From positions 62,001 through 126,000 of the forward strand of contig NZ_FWZU01000005.1 in assembly GCF_900177375.1 (NCBI RefSeq): a DNA stretch of 64,000 bases, given 5' to 3'. The stretch is from Desulfovibrio gilichinskyi. GTDB taxonomy: Bacteria > Desulfobacterota > Desulfovibrionia > Desulfovibrionales > Desulfovibrionaceae. Each line of letters begins with the position of its first letter. Within the stretch, counting starts at the first letter, position 1. The notes under the pieces are model-generated. The model searched no databases, was not told the origin of the DNA, and was given only the letters and a program-made list of their open reading frames with translations. Of this stretch, positions 9,006 through 17,831 are shown one piece after another. The position numbers and the translations under genes are program-made.

Positions 9006-10409
9006 TTATGGGGCGAATGAAAATTTTTCGTATTCAATAATATTTATGCAGGCATCTACAACGTCAGCATCATAAACAATTCCGCGCCCTTTTACAATTT
9101 CAGCAATCGCTTTAGCAAATCCAAGAGCTGGACGGTAGGGCCTGTGCGAACTCATTGCTTCAACAACATCTGCAACTGCGATGATTTTTGATTCCGGGAG
9201 TGTAAATTTTTCAGTCAAACCTTTGGGATATCCTGTCCCGTCTAGCCGTTCGTGGTGTTGCAATACTATTTTTGCAACAGGCCATGGGAAAGATATTCCT
9301 TTAAGAATTTCATAACCGGCTTCTGGATGAGTTTTAACCAGACTCATTTCCAGATCAGTAAGCCTTGTAGGTTTAGATAAAATTTCAGCCGGTATAGAAA
9401 TCTTTCCTATATCGTGAAGTAGGCCTGAAATTTTGACGCAGTGAATCTTTTCGAGCGGCAATCTAAGCTTCGTTGCTATTCTGGAGGCCAGTTCCGCCAC
9501 TCTTTCCTGATGTCCGGATGTATAAGGGTCACGTTTTTCGGACATTATTGCAAGGGATGCCACGGTTTCATCAAATGCACGGCGTATTTGTTTAAGGCTG
9601 TTTTTCAGTGCTATTTCACTTTCTTTGAGTTGGGATATATCCCTCATGACAACAACAGTGCCCATGATGGTGTTTCTATCTTGGATTCTGGAAATATTCA
9701 CCGAAACAGGAATAATTTTAACCTTTGTTTTAAGGGCAATATCATCAATTGAGATGTTTTTTTCAGGCTTCTTTTGGAAATCTATTAAAAGGTTCAGAGA
9801 TTTTAATGTGCTAGAGTTAACCATATTAATTTCTGTATTGAAATCTTTTGTGCAGAGCTCATTTTCGGAACAGCCAAGCATATTGACTGCCGTTTTATTG
9901 GCGGATTTAATTATTCCATGCGGATTTGTAGTGATGACCGCGTCACCGATACTGTTGAAAGTAGTTTCAAGCCAGCGACGGCTTTCTTTAATAGAACTTT
10001 CCGCTTTGTGCTTATAAAGAGCCATTTCAATAGTCAGGCTAAGTTCTCTGTCCTCAAACGGCTTGATTATGTAACCGAAAGGTTCTGTTATTTTGGCCCG
10101 CTTCAGCGTTTCTTCGTCTGCGTAGGCAGTGATATAAATAACCGGAATTGAACCGTCACCATTGATTACTTCGGCTGTGTCTATGCCGTCCAAATCTCCT
10201 TCCAGCATTATGTCCATTAAAATCAGATCAGGCGATTGTTTGAGCGCAATTTCAATGGCGTCGATTCCATTGGAAGCAACGCCTATTACCGTGTAACCTA
10301 AGATTTGAAGTCTTGCTTTTATATCAAGGGCGACAATCGCTTCATCTTCTACGATAAGAATTCGCGATGTTTTATTGTATGGTTCTGTATTTTTTGGATA
10401 AGAAGACAT
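9006..10409 (-). CDS. Response regulator with PAS and HD-GYP domains
   Basis: A 467-residue protein with a receiver domain (about 15-130; LILMDIML phospho-acceptor region, YITAYAD, and the IKPFE lysine), a PAS domain (about 142-255, WLETTFNSIGDAVITTNPHG) and an HD-GYP phosphodiesterase domain (about 290-455). The last shows HDIGK, HHERLDGTGYPKGL and other metal-binding histidines intact, so it should hydrolyse cyclic di-GMP. It lies between ntrY and ntrX on the same strand, 140 bases after ntrY and 10 bases before ntrX, and so may be a second output of the NtrY kinase. That pairing is inference. Gln/Glu-rich helices link PAS to HD-GYP. The ribosome site is weak. Confidence 0.88.
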   Translation of the reverse strand: MSSYPKNTEPYNKTSRILIVEDEAIVALDIKARLQILGYTVIGVASNGIDAIEIALKQSPDLILMDIMLEGDLDGIDTAEVINGDGSIPVIYITAYADEETLKRAKITEPFGYIIKPFEDRELSLTIEMALYKHKAESSIKESRRWLETTFNSIGDAVITTNPHGIIKSANKTAVNMLGCSENELCTKDFNTEINMVNSSTLKSLNLLIDFQKKPEKNISIDDIALKTKVKIIPVSVNISRIQDRNTIMGTVVVMRDISQLKESEIALKNSLKQIRRAFDETVASLAIMSEKRDPYTSGHQERVAELASRIATKLRLPLEKIHCVKISGLLHDIGKISIPAEILSKPTRLTDLEMSLVKTHPEAGYEILKGISFPWPVAKIVLQHHERLDGTGYPKGLTEKFTLPESKIIAVADVVEAMSSHRPYRPALGFAKAIAEIVKGRGIVYDADVVDACINIIEYEKFSFAP

Positions 10410-10549
10410 ATAAGGCTCGGTAGTTATATGTGTTTTATTAAAATAAATTAAGTTTTACAAATGCAAGTCGCATAAAAGCTGAGATATATCTATAACTGAT
10501 ATAGTTTAATCACGACTCCTTATTTCAAGCAAGTACAAGGATCAAATTA

Positions 10550-12742
10550 TTAAGTCGGGAGTTCAATAACAAATACGGTTCCATGAGGTTCCGCAGGTTT
10601 AACTCTAATAAATCCGCGATGATCGGTGATAATTGATTTTACAATAGTAAGCCCTAAGCCTGTACCGCTTTTTTTACTGGAAAAATACGGCTCAAACATT
10701 CTTGAGCGTTCGTCGGATGATAGTCCTGGGCCGTTATCCTGAACTTCAATTCTCAGCCAGCCGAGAGTGGCATCATGCATCACACTGATTTTTACTGATG
10801 GATTTTCGCAGTCTCCAAGGGCTTCTGCGGCGTTTGTCAGTAAATTAATAAATGTTCTGCGTAAGGCTTCATGATCAAGCTCCTGATCCGGAATTTTTGA
10901 TAATAATTCAAGATCCCATGAAATGTCAGTATGGCTGTTGCGGTACATGCTGACAATTTCTTCAAGTAAAGGAGTAATATTGCCCGGTGTAAGCTTTACT
11001 TCCGGAAGTTTGGCGTAAGCAGAAAATTCTTGAACCATTTGCTGCAGGTGTTCAACCTGCGTGATGATAAGATCCGTACTTTCTCTGAAAACACCGTCTT
11101 CTATCTGCGATCCGAATTTTTTTTGCAATCGTTGCGCTGAAAGTTTGATAGGGGTCAGCGGGTTTTTGATTTCATGAGCAATGCGCCGCGCCACTTCTCT
11201 CCATGCAGCAATTCGCTGCATTTTTTCCAGCTCAGTAATGTCCTCAAAAACAGCCACAATGCCATTACTTCCGCTTGTGGATTTTAGTGCCACGACATTG
11301 ACCAGAAATTTACGATGCCGCCCGTCAACCATCAGTGAAAGCTGTCTCTGCCATTGCGAGTAAGGACTCGAAGCCATGTGAGATCTTGCATCTGCAATGA
11401 GTGAGGATAAATCCCCTTCCGGCAGAAGGGATAACGGGTCTTTGCCGTGGACGAATCTGGCTGTAATGCCGAGCATTTCTTCAATGGCGTTGTTAACCGT
11501 GCTGATTTTTCCCTGCTCATCAAGAGAAATAACCCCTGCGGTGATGTTATTGAGAACAGCCTCCATGTAACGGCCTCTGCGTTCCAATTCCTGATTCTGC
11601 TGGGCAAGGCGGTCATTGGCTGTTTTTAGACTTTTCTGACTTTCTTCAAGATCTTCAGCCATGCGGTTGAAGGATTGAACCATGAACCCCAGTTCATCAT
11701 CGGAATTGTCTTCAAGCCGGACGGTAAGATCTCCTCTCGCAATTCGCTGGGAACCTGCCGCGAGGGCCTGTATCGGAGCGGATAATTCTTTAGAAAGCCT
11801 GAACCCGAACCAGATAGATCCGAGAATAATGAGCAGAGTTGTTACGCCTAAGGTGAGATACAGACTCATCTTCAATGGGTATTTTAAAGTCTTGAGCTGT
11901 TTGTATTCATCAAGACCTCTGACAACCTTGTCCAATTTAAAAAGTAATCCCTGGCCTATGTTTTCGCCTAGAATAAGAAAGCCTGTGCGGGCTTCATCAA
12001 CGGGAAGAATCCCGATAACCATGTCATTACCGGGCATAGGGTGGATGGTTGACCAGAAATGGGGGTGTTCCCGCATATTTTTCCAGTCAACTTTGTCATA
12101 TATTTCGGACCACGCCTTTTCCCATGATCCTTCGGAATGCCAGTTAAGTTTTTCTCCGTCAGGCTGGATTACTCCCAATAAACCGAGATCATACTCACCG
12201 AGTTTTGTGGTGAGGAACTGGTTCATAGTTTTGCCGCCCCATGCATAGCGACTTTCTTTGATGGCTTTTAGAACATTGTTTCCTCTGCGTTCCAGTCCTT
12301 GCTGTGCAGACGCATAGAAGGCACGACCAAGCTCAAGCGATTGAACCATTGAGTCTTCAACCTGATTCTTAAACCAGTAGTCCACCGAAACCTGTACAAA
12401 CTGCATTGCCATAAAAAACATGAGCAGAGTAGGAATAAGTGATAGCGACATGAACGAAAGGACCATTCTCGTTCTAAGTTTTGACCCGAGAACTTTTCTG
12501 CGCCTTTCCAGAAGCAGTTTGACTCCGTTGCGTACAACAATGAAAAGCACAACCAGCAGCAAAATAAAGTTAAGATTAAAAAGACCGACAAAGAGATAAG
12601 AGTTAACACCGATGTATTTGAGCTGAACAAAGCTTAAGGCCACAAATATAAGCAGGCAGAGAAAAGCTAAAAAGTATTCGCGCTGTCTTTTTTTGCGTTG
12701 TTTTGTGTCCGGCACACTTACTTTAATGGAATCTTCGTTCAT
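10550..12742 (-). CDS. ntrY: NtrY-type membrane sensor histidine kinase
   Basis: A 730-residue kinase. Three hydrophobic helices lie in the first 125 residues and one at about 300-325, framing an extracytoplasmic sensor region. HAMP follows (about 325-380), then PAS (about 395-500, VLNNITAGVISLDEQGKIS), HisKA with REVARRIAHEIKNPLTPIKL, and HATPase with N-box LLTNAAEAL, DNGPGL and GTGLGLTIVKS. The order and the IAHEIKNPLTPIKL box are characteristic of NtrY. It follows a DUF4390 gene by 19 bases and precedes two response regulators; NtrX is the expected partner. The signal is unknown from sequence; in other bacteria NtrY/NtrX responds to nitrogen or redox state, which should not be transferred here without test. 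Confidence 0.9.
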   Translation of the reverse strand: MNEDSIKVSVPDTKQRKKRQREYFLAFLCLLIFVALSFVQLKYIGVNSYLFVGLFNLNFILLLVVLFIVVRNGVKLLLERRRKVLGSKLRTRMVLSFMSLSLIPTLLMFFMAMQFVQVSVDYWFKNQVEDSMVQSLELGRAFYASAQQGLERRGNNVLKAIKESRYAWGGKTMNQFLTTKLGEYDLGLLGVIQPDGEKLNWHSEGSWEKAWSEIYDKVDWKNMREHPHFWSTIHPMPGNDMVIGILPVDEARTGFLILGENIGQGLLFKLDKVVRGLDEYKQLKTLKYPLKMSLYLTLGVTTLLIILGSIWFGFRLSKELSAPIQALAAGSQRIARGDLTVRLEDNSDDELGFMVQSFNRMAEDLEESQKSLKTANDRLAQQNQELERRGRYMEAVLNNITAGVISLDEQGKISTVNNAIEEMLGITARFVHGKDPLSLLPEGDLSSLIADARSHMASSPYSQWQRQLSLMVDGRHRKFLVNVVALKSTSGSNGIVAVFEDITELEKMQRIAAWREVARRIAHEIKNPLTPIKLSAQRLQKKFGSQIEDGVFRESTDLIITQVEHLQQMVQEFSAYAKLPEVKLTPGNITPLLEEIVSMYRNSHTDISWDLELLSKIPDQELDHEALRRTFINLLTNAAEALGDCENPSVKISVMHDATLGWLRIEVQDNGPGLSSDERSRMFEPYFSSKKSGTGLGLTIVKSIITDHRGFIRVKPAEPHGTVFVIELPT

Positions 12743-12761
12743 AATATGTTTTAAATTATTT

Positions 12762-13370
12762 TTAGTAAGTAAATTCGAGTTGGTATGTTGCGGAAGGAAC
12801 TATGTCCCATGACCAGAAGAACAGAGTCTTTTTGAGCCATTGCGGAACGTCTGTCTGGTCAAGGTGCACATCAAGTTTAAGTATGTAACGTTCCCCTCGT
12901 TTAAGAGAGCTCCACGGTCCTAAATCCATTACGATTGAATCCCATCCGTTCTGGAGGAGCATAGTGATTTTTTTATCTCTCAAAGCAATGCTGTTTCCAG
13001 ATTTTTCGAGGATAAATTCTTTTGAAAGGGAGTCGTAGGAAAGTTTATCCGTATAAGTTTTACTCGCAATTTTCGAGTCAGGCCACATGGATCTGTGAAG
13101 ATATAAGGACGCTTTGCATTCGAGTTTCAGTTTGATACCGTTTTCAAGCGCGGTTTCTGTTTCTGTGTCACCTTTAAGATCCAGCCCAAACCTTGCCATT
13201 ATCGACCCGGCCTGATTGTCTAGGACCAGATTTTTTAGATTAAGCGAAGCTGCATCGGCGTAAGATGAAAAAAGTGAAATTATAAAAACGGTGCAGAGAA
13301 TTGCCAATATATTAATTGGTAAAGTGAGTGCAGGAAAGGTGTTACGTGCGGTCAAATTTTCAGCCGTCAT
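12762..13370 (-). CDS. DUF4390 exported protein, first gene of the ntrYX operon
   Basis: A 202-residue protein with an N-terminal hydrophobic segment (about 20-40, ending SSYADA) that is a signal peptide or anchor, then an all-beta-looking domain ending WSWDIVPSATYQLEFTY. That ending and the position just upstream of ntrY match the DUF4390 family, whose function is unknown. Co-transcription with ntrY (19-base gap) suggests a periplasmic accessory of the kinase's sensor region; this is inference. Polar residues before the hydrophobic stretch make the first dozen residues doubtful, but no better start with a ribosome site is evident. Confidence 0.75.
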   Translation of the reverse strand: MTAENLTARNTFPALTLPINILAILCTVFIISLFSSYADAASLNLKNLVLDNQAGSIMARFGLDLKGDTETETALENGIKLKLECKASLYLHRSMWPDSKIASKTYTDKLSYDSLSKEFILEKSGNSIALRDKKITMLLQNGWDSIVMDLGPWSSLKRGERYILKLDVHLDQTDVPQWLKKTLFFWSWDIVPSATYQLEFTY

Positions 13371-13463
13371 TTGGTGTCCTTTAAAAAGATCTTTCTTTTA
13401 GGTAGACTAACAGTCGCTTTTCAATAGTTCAACACTATGATTGGCTATGCAGTATATTTTGTA

Positions 13464-13491
13464 TTGAACTGTCTTTTCGCTAAATTATAAT
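13464..13491 (+). promoter_or_regulatory. Probable sigma-70 promoter of the DUF748 gene
   Basis: TTGAAC (13464-13469) and a perfect TATAAT (13486-13491) are separated by 16 bases, 46 bases before the chosen start at 13538. The site lies in the divergent region between this gene and the ntr operon. Confidence 0.6.
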
Positions 13492-13537
13492 GTAAAAGAT
13501 TATTGTGATGGTTAATCAAACAGGGACGGAGATTCGT

Positions 13538-16500
13538 ATGCTGAAAGATATATATATGAAATGGAAAAATTTGGATCGTAAAATTCGCTGGGGTTCGATT
13601 TTTTCTTCAGTTTTTATTGTGTACACTTTAATCGGATTTTTGCTTGTTCCGCTTATATTAAAGAGTGTCATCCGAAATAAGTTGCCGGAGTTGCTTAGTC
13701 GCCCGGTAGAGATTAAGGATGCCGGATTTAATCCGCTAAATCTGGACCTGCATCTCGAAGGGTTTAGAATCGGCAAAAAAAACGGTGAAGGGAATCTTTT
13801 TTCCTTTAAATCTTTTGATGTTAATTTTGATTCATTCTCACTTTTCAGACTTTCCGCTATATTTGATGATCTTATAATAAATGACCCTCAAATTGATATA
13901 ACTCTTTTCCCGGATGGCAGCAGTGTTTCAGATCTTTTTTCCGGGGATGACGGTAAAGCTGAGAAAAAAAGTACGAGCTTCTTCCCGTTTATCGTACGCA
14001 ATCTTTTGGTAAGTAACGGAACCTGTAAAATCTATGATGATTACAGGCATTTTCAGCATGTTGTTTCCGACTTGAATCTGGCTGTCCCTTTCACTTCATC
14101 TCTTGCCGGTGACAGTAATGAATTTGTTCAGCCTTCGCTTTCAATGGTTATAAACGGAACTCCGTTTGTTCTAAAGGGTAATACGTTACCGTTTAAAAAT
14201 ACACTTCATACCGACTTCAATTTTACTTTAGAGAAGGCTGAGCTCGGTGAGTACTGGGTCTATCTTCCTATTTATAACACTACTGTTCTGAAAAGCGGAA
14301 CCCTCAGTGCTGATTTAAATCTGAGCTTTGAGCGCAGTGAAAACTCGATGCCTACAATGATGCTGGGTGGAAAGTTCTTTATTAGAGATTTTGATTTGGA
14401 ACGTAAAAGCAAGAGTCCACTCTTAAAATTCAAACAGCTTGATATTGATATCGCCGAGTTCGGTCTTTTGCGAAGAGTTTTTAAAATTAAATCTGTTAAT
14501 TTAACGGAACCGTTTTTCAAAATAGCACTAAATCCGGACGGATCTCCTGATATACTGGATATTCTGCCTAAGCCCGTTTCTGCCGGTCAGAATGCAACTG
14601 CTGATCACTCCCCTCAAAAAGAGGAAGAAAAAGGTCCGGATTTATTGGCTGAAATCGGAAGTATGAGCGTCACCGGCGGGACTGTTGATTTCACCGATAA
14701 CGCTTTCGGCAATGGGTTTACGAAAGTAATAGGGCCGGTTTCGGTTACGGCTGAAAATCTAAGTACCGAAAAAGGCAAGGCTGGAACCTACAGCGTTAAT
14801 GTAGGGAATGAAGGCGGCGAAGTTGTAAAAGTTGGCGGCTCACTGGGGCTGATTCCACTTGCAGTTAAAGGTTTTGCCTCTGTCACAAATCTAAACGTTC
14901 CTGATTATGAAAAATACATGGAAGATTCTGTCCCGCTTGCTGTTACATCCGGTAAAATCGCTCTAGGAACCAATTTCAACATAGCTCCTGACGATAACGG
15001 GCTTATACGGCTGGAAGGCATAAAGCTGGATGTGAAAGATTTTACTCTCAGTCCGAAGGGTGGAGGAGACCCGTTGATCTCGCTCGGAGGGTTTGCCGCT
15101 TCCAACGGAACTGTAGATGTAGGAGAAAAGTCGGTAGTTATCGATTCTGTTGATTTGCATAAGGCTCTGATTAAATTGATGCGTGATAGCAAAGGGATTG
15201 ATCTTATAAAGCTGATGGAAAAGCATCAGCAAACCATTGATGCGAAGAAAGGAATTGTTCTTGTAGGGAATGCTACAGAGCCTTCTTTAAAGGAGATTCA
15301 TCCCGCAGCGGAAGCAAGTTCTGATAAATCCGATGCGGGAGCCTGGAAGGTTGCGATAAACAGTGTAAATCTTACCGATTCATCTTTTGGTCTGGTAGAT
15401 AATGCTGCAGCGAAAAAGACGACAACCGATATCAGTGAATTGCATGGCTCCGTCAAAGGAATAAGTTTTCCTGAGAACAAGCCTTTAATCCTTACTTTAG
15501 AAGGTGTTATTAATAAAAGAGGAAACTTAAAAGTCAGCGGACGGGGAGTCTTATCCCCTGTTTCAGTTTCCGGAGACTTGTTTGTCCGTAAGCTTAGACT
15601 GCGTGATTTTAACGGCTATCTGCCCCCTGAAATGCAGATGAATATTGCGCGCGGGCATATTGATGTCTCCGGACAATGGACTTTTGATGCAGAAGATAAA
15701 GCAATAGCAACGTATAAAGGTAAGGCTCAGGTTAAAGATCTGCTTTTGCGGGACAGCAAAGGGGATAAACAGTTCTTTCATCTATACGAGCTTGCCGTAA
15801 GAGATATTGATTTCACTTCCGATCCTTTTAAAGTGAACGTGCGACTTATAGACGTGCTTTCTCCTGAGGTGCTGGTGGACAAAGAGGCCGACGGTACATT
15901 TAATATTTCAAGAATTCTTACCGGTAAGCTTGCGGTTCCAGTTGATGAAAACGTTGTGCAGGAACAGGCACAGGCCGCTGCGTCAAAAGTTGAGGTCGGC
16001 GGAGCTGGGAATTCTTTAGCTGCCGATTCTGCAAATGCCGGTTCGGTGGCAAATTCCACTGCGGCGGAAACCGGTTCTTCGGCAAGTGCTGATAATTTTA
16101 TTTTCTTAAATAAAATAGCGATGACTAACGGAACTGTTTTATTCCAAGATCATACTGTTTCTCCTGTTTTTGAGCTGGATATCACCAAAATGATATCTGC
16201 CGTGCGCGGGCTTGAACTTCCACACGGTAAACGGACAGACTTGTCTTTTAACGCAACATTTGATCAGCAGGCTCCGCTTGTTGCAGAAGGATATCTACAG
16301 CCAACGGATGACGGTGCTGATACAGATTTGAAAGTTACACTTATTAATCTGGATATGACTCAGCTTTCCCCCTATACCAGAAAATTTATAGCCTATCCCG
16401 TAAGCAAAGGAATGCTCAGTGCGGATGTGGCAGTAAGTCTTAAGGGTAAAATTTTGTCTACAAATAATGTTTTTGATATTTATCAGTTTGATGTTGGGAA

Positions 16501-17269
16501 TAAAGTAAGTAGTCCAGATGCACAGAATATTCCTATCGGACTTGGCCTTGCATTGCTGAAAGACAGCAGCGGAAATATCCGTCTTGATATTCCGGTTGAA
16601 GGTAACGTGGATGATCCTCAGTTCCGGCTGGGCAGGGTTATCGGGCGGGCGATTCTCAATATTCTGATTAAAGCGGTAACTTCACCGTTTTCACTGATCG
16701 GCGCAATGATCGGCGGCGGTGAAGACATGGATGTTCTGGTGTTTGAGCCGGGAATAGCCGTGCCGCAGGATTCTTCTAAATCCAAAATTGAATCAGTTGC
16801 AAAGGCAATGAAATCCCGTCCGGGGCTTAAACTTGAGATTACCGGATTTACTGCGCCGGAGGATATTCCTGCACTTAAGGTTGCAATGTTCAAAAGAATG
16901 GTTGCAAAACCGAAATTTCTTGAACTTGAAGAAGACGGCAAGGCCCCTGCGTCAATTGATGACGTTGTTATAAGTAAAGAAGAATACCCTGAATATCTCG
17001 AAGAAGCATACGCAACTGCTCCTTTTGAAAAGCCTAAAAACTTTTTAGGAATGGTTGAAAGTAGACCTGTGCCGGAAATGGAGCAGGCTCTTCGGGATTA
17101 CATAAAGGTGACAGATACAGATTTGGAAGAATTGGCAAGAAGTAGAGCTGAGAAGATCCGCGTTATTCTGACGTCTGACAAGGGTGTAGAAGCCGAGCGG
17201 GTTTTTCTTAAGCGAGCAGCAACAGGCAAGGGAGCCGGACCGAGGGTAGAACTAGGGTTGCAAAATTAA
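13538..17269 (+). CDS. Giant DUF748 / AsmA-like envelope protein
   Basis: A 1243-residue protein with one N-terminal membrane helix (about residues 18-40, VFIVYTLIGFLLVPLILKSV) and a very long periplasmic beta-rich region. Repeated 'nPdi.i.l.pdGs.n' style segments (DPQIDITLFPDGS, EPFFKIALNPDGSPD, EVLVDKEADGTFN) and a C-terminal DVLVFEPG...ITGFT module are typical of DUF748 proteins, relatives of AsmA/TamB proteins that bridge the periplasm and are thought to move or organise lipids. An Ala/Ser/Asn-rich linker lies near residues 815-855. The frame opens at a GTG (13505) and an ATG (13508), but GGACGGAG 7 bases before the ATG at 13538 decides the start. A small lipoprotein gene follows by 28 bases. 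Confidence 0.85.
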   Translation: MLKDIYMKWKNLDRKIRWGSIFSSVFIVYTLIGFLLVPLILKSVIRNKLPELLSRPVEIKDAGFNPLNLDLHLEGFRIGKKNGEGNLFSFKSFDVNFDSFSLFRLSAIFDDLIINDPQIDITLFPDGSSVSDLFSGDDGKAEKKSTSFFPFIVRNLLVSNGTCKIYDDYRHFQHVVSDLNLAVPFTSSLAGDSNEFVQPSLSMVINGTPFVLKGNTLPFKNTLHTDFNFTLEKAELGEYWVYLPIYNTTVLKSGTLSADLNLSFERSENSMPTMMLGGKFFIRDFDLERKSKSPLLKFKQLDIDIAEFGLLRRVFKIKSVNLTEPFFKIALNPDGSPDILDILPKPVSAGQNATADHSPQKEEEKGPDLLAEIGSMSVTGGTVDFTDNAFGNGFTKVIGPVSVTAENLSTEKGKAGTYSVNVGNEGGEVVKVGGSLGLIPLAVKGFASVTNLNVPDYEKYMEDSVPLAVTSGKIALGTNFNIAPDDNGLIRLEGIKLDVKDFTLSPKGGGDPLISLGGFAASNGTVDVGEKSVVIDSVDLHKALIKLMRDSKGIDLIKLMEKHQQTIDAKKGIVLVGNATEPSLKEIHPAAEASSDKSDAGAWKVAINSVNLTDSSFGLVDNAAAKKTTTDISELHGSVKGISFPENKPLILTLEGVINKRGNLKVSGRGVLSPVSVSGDLFVRKLRLRDFNGYLPPEMQMNIARGHIDVSGQWTFDAEDKAIATYKGKAQVKDLLLRDSKGDKQFFHLYELAVRDIDFTSDPFKVNVRLIDVLSPEVLVDKEADGTFNISRILTGKLAVPVDENVVQEQAQAAASKVEVGGAGNSLAADSANAGSVANSTAAETGSSASADNFIFLNKIAMTNGTVLFQDHTVSPVFELDITKMISAVRGLELPHGKRTDLSFNATFDQQAPLVAEGYLQPTDDGADTDLKVTLINLDMTQLSPYTRKFIAYPVSKGMLSADVAVSLKGKILSTNNVFDIYQFDVGNKVSSPDAQNIPIGLGLALLKDSSGNIRLDIPVEGNVDDPQFRLGRVIGRAILNILIKAVTSPFSLIGAMIGGGEDMDVLVFEPGIAVPQDSSKSKIESVAKAMKSRPGLKLEITGFTAPEDIPALKVAMFKRMVAKPKFLELEEDGKAPASIDDVVISKEEYPEYLEEAYATAPFEKPKNFLGMVESRPVPEMEQALRDYIKVTDTDLEELARSRAEKIRVILTSDKGVEAERVFLKRAATGKGAGPRVELGLQN

Positions 17270-17297
17270 AATTTTAATCTAGCAGGAGTGGTGAGTC

Positions 17298-17468
17298 ATG
17301 AAATTAATGAAAAAGTTAATATTTGTTCTATGTCTGGTAGCCTTTATGTCAGTAGCTTACGGCTGCGAAAAAGAAGGATCTGCTGAAAAAGCAGGTAAGA
17401 AGATGGATCAGGCAATTGATAAGGCCGGGGATACTTTGAAAGAACTTGGCGAGAAGATTAAAGAGTAA
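17298..17468 (+). CDS. Tiny lipoprotein (56 residues)
   Basis: Translated by hand. A basic start and a hydrophobic stretch (KKLIFVLCLVAFMSVAYG) lead to Cys22, a plausible though imperfect lipobox (A-Y-G-C), then a short lysine-rich amphipathic helix (KAGKKMDQAIDKAGDTLKEL). AGGAG lies 10 bases before the ATG. The layout is that of entericidin-like or other small envelope lipoproteins; no specific family is recognised. It sits 28 bases after the DUF748 gene and is likely co-transcribed, suggesting a role at the same envelope site. Confidence 0.7.
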   Translation: MKLMKKLIFVLCLVAFMSVAYGCEKEGSAEKAGKKMDQAIDKAGDTLKELGEKIKE

Positions 17469-17831
17469 TGTGTAAAGCCTGATCGGAGGTCTTTTGGGGC
17501 AGACTTTATTTGGTGAATAAGCGAAATTAATAAAATGCATTACCTTGGATCGTTCGCTTTGATGTCTTAGAAAATAATCCGCCACTTATTAACAGTCGAT
17601 TTTGCGATTATATTACTATATGCATTAGTATATTTTTATGATAATTTTATAATAACACCTTAGAGAAATGGATGCTTGTACATAGCAACTAATAGATAAC
17701 AAGTATCGGTAGAAGCAACATCTCCATTTCATAAAATAAAAAGGATGTTGGATATGTTGCAATATGAATATATCCCGTCAGCTAAAATATAATGAGACTT
17801 TGTCTAACTGTTAAAAATAGGAGATCACTGC
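17469..17831. other. Gene-free spacer before the chemoreceptor
   Basis: 363 bases, AT-rich from about 17590. No open frame with a ribosome site. An imperfect inverted repeat (GAAATGGATG near 17666, CATCTCCATTTC near 17719) could form a hairpin, but it has no T-tract. The chemoreceptor's promoter must be here; I cannot place it with confidence. Confidence 0.5.

Noticed and set aside
17660-17735. Inverted repeat (GAAATGGATG / CATCTCCATTTC) as a riboswitch or terminator before the chemoreceptor
   Set aside because: Arms are imperfect, the loop is long and no T-tract or known aptamer is present.
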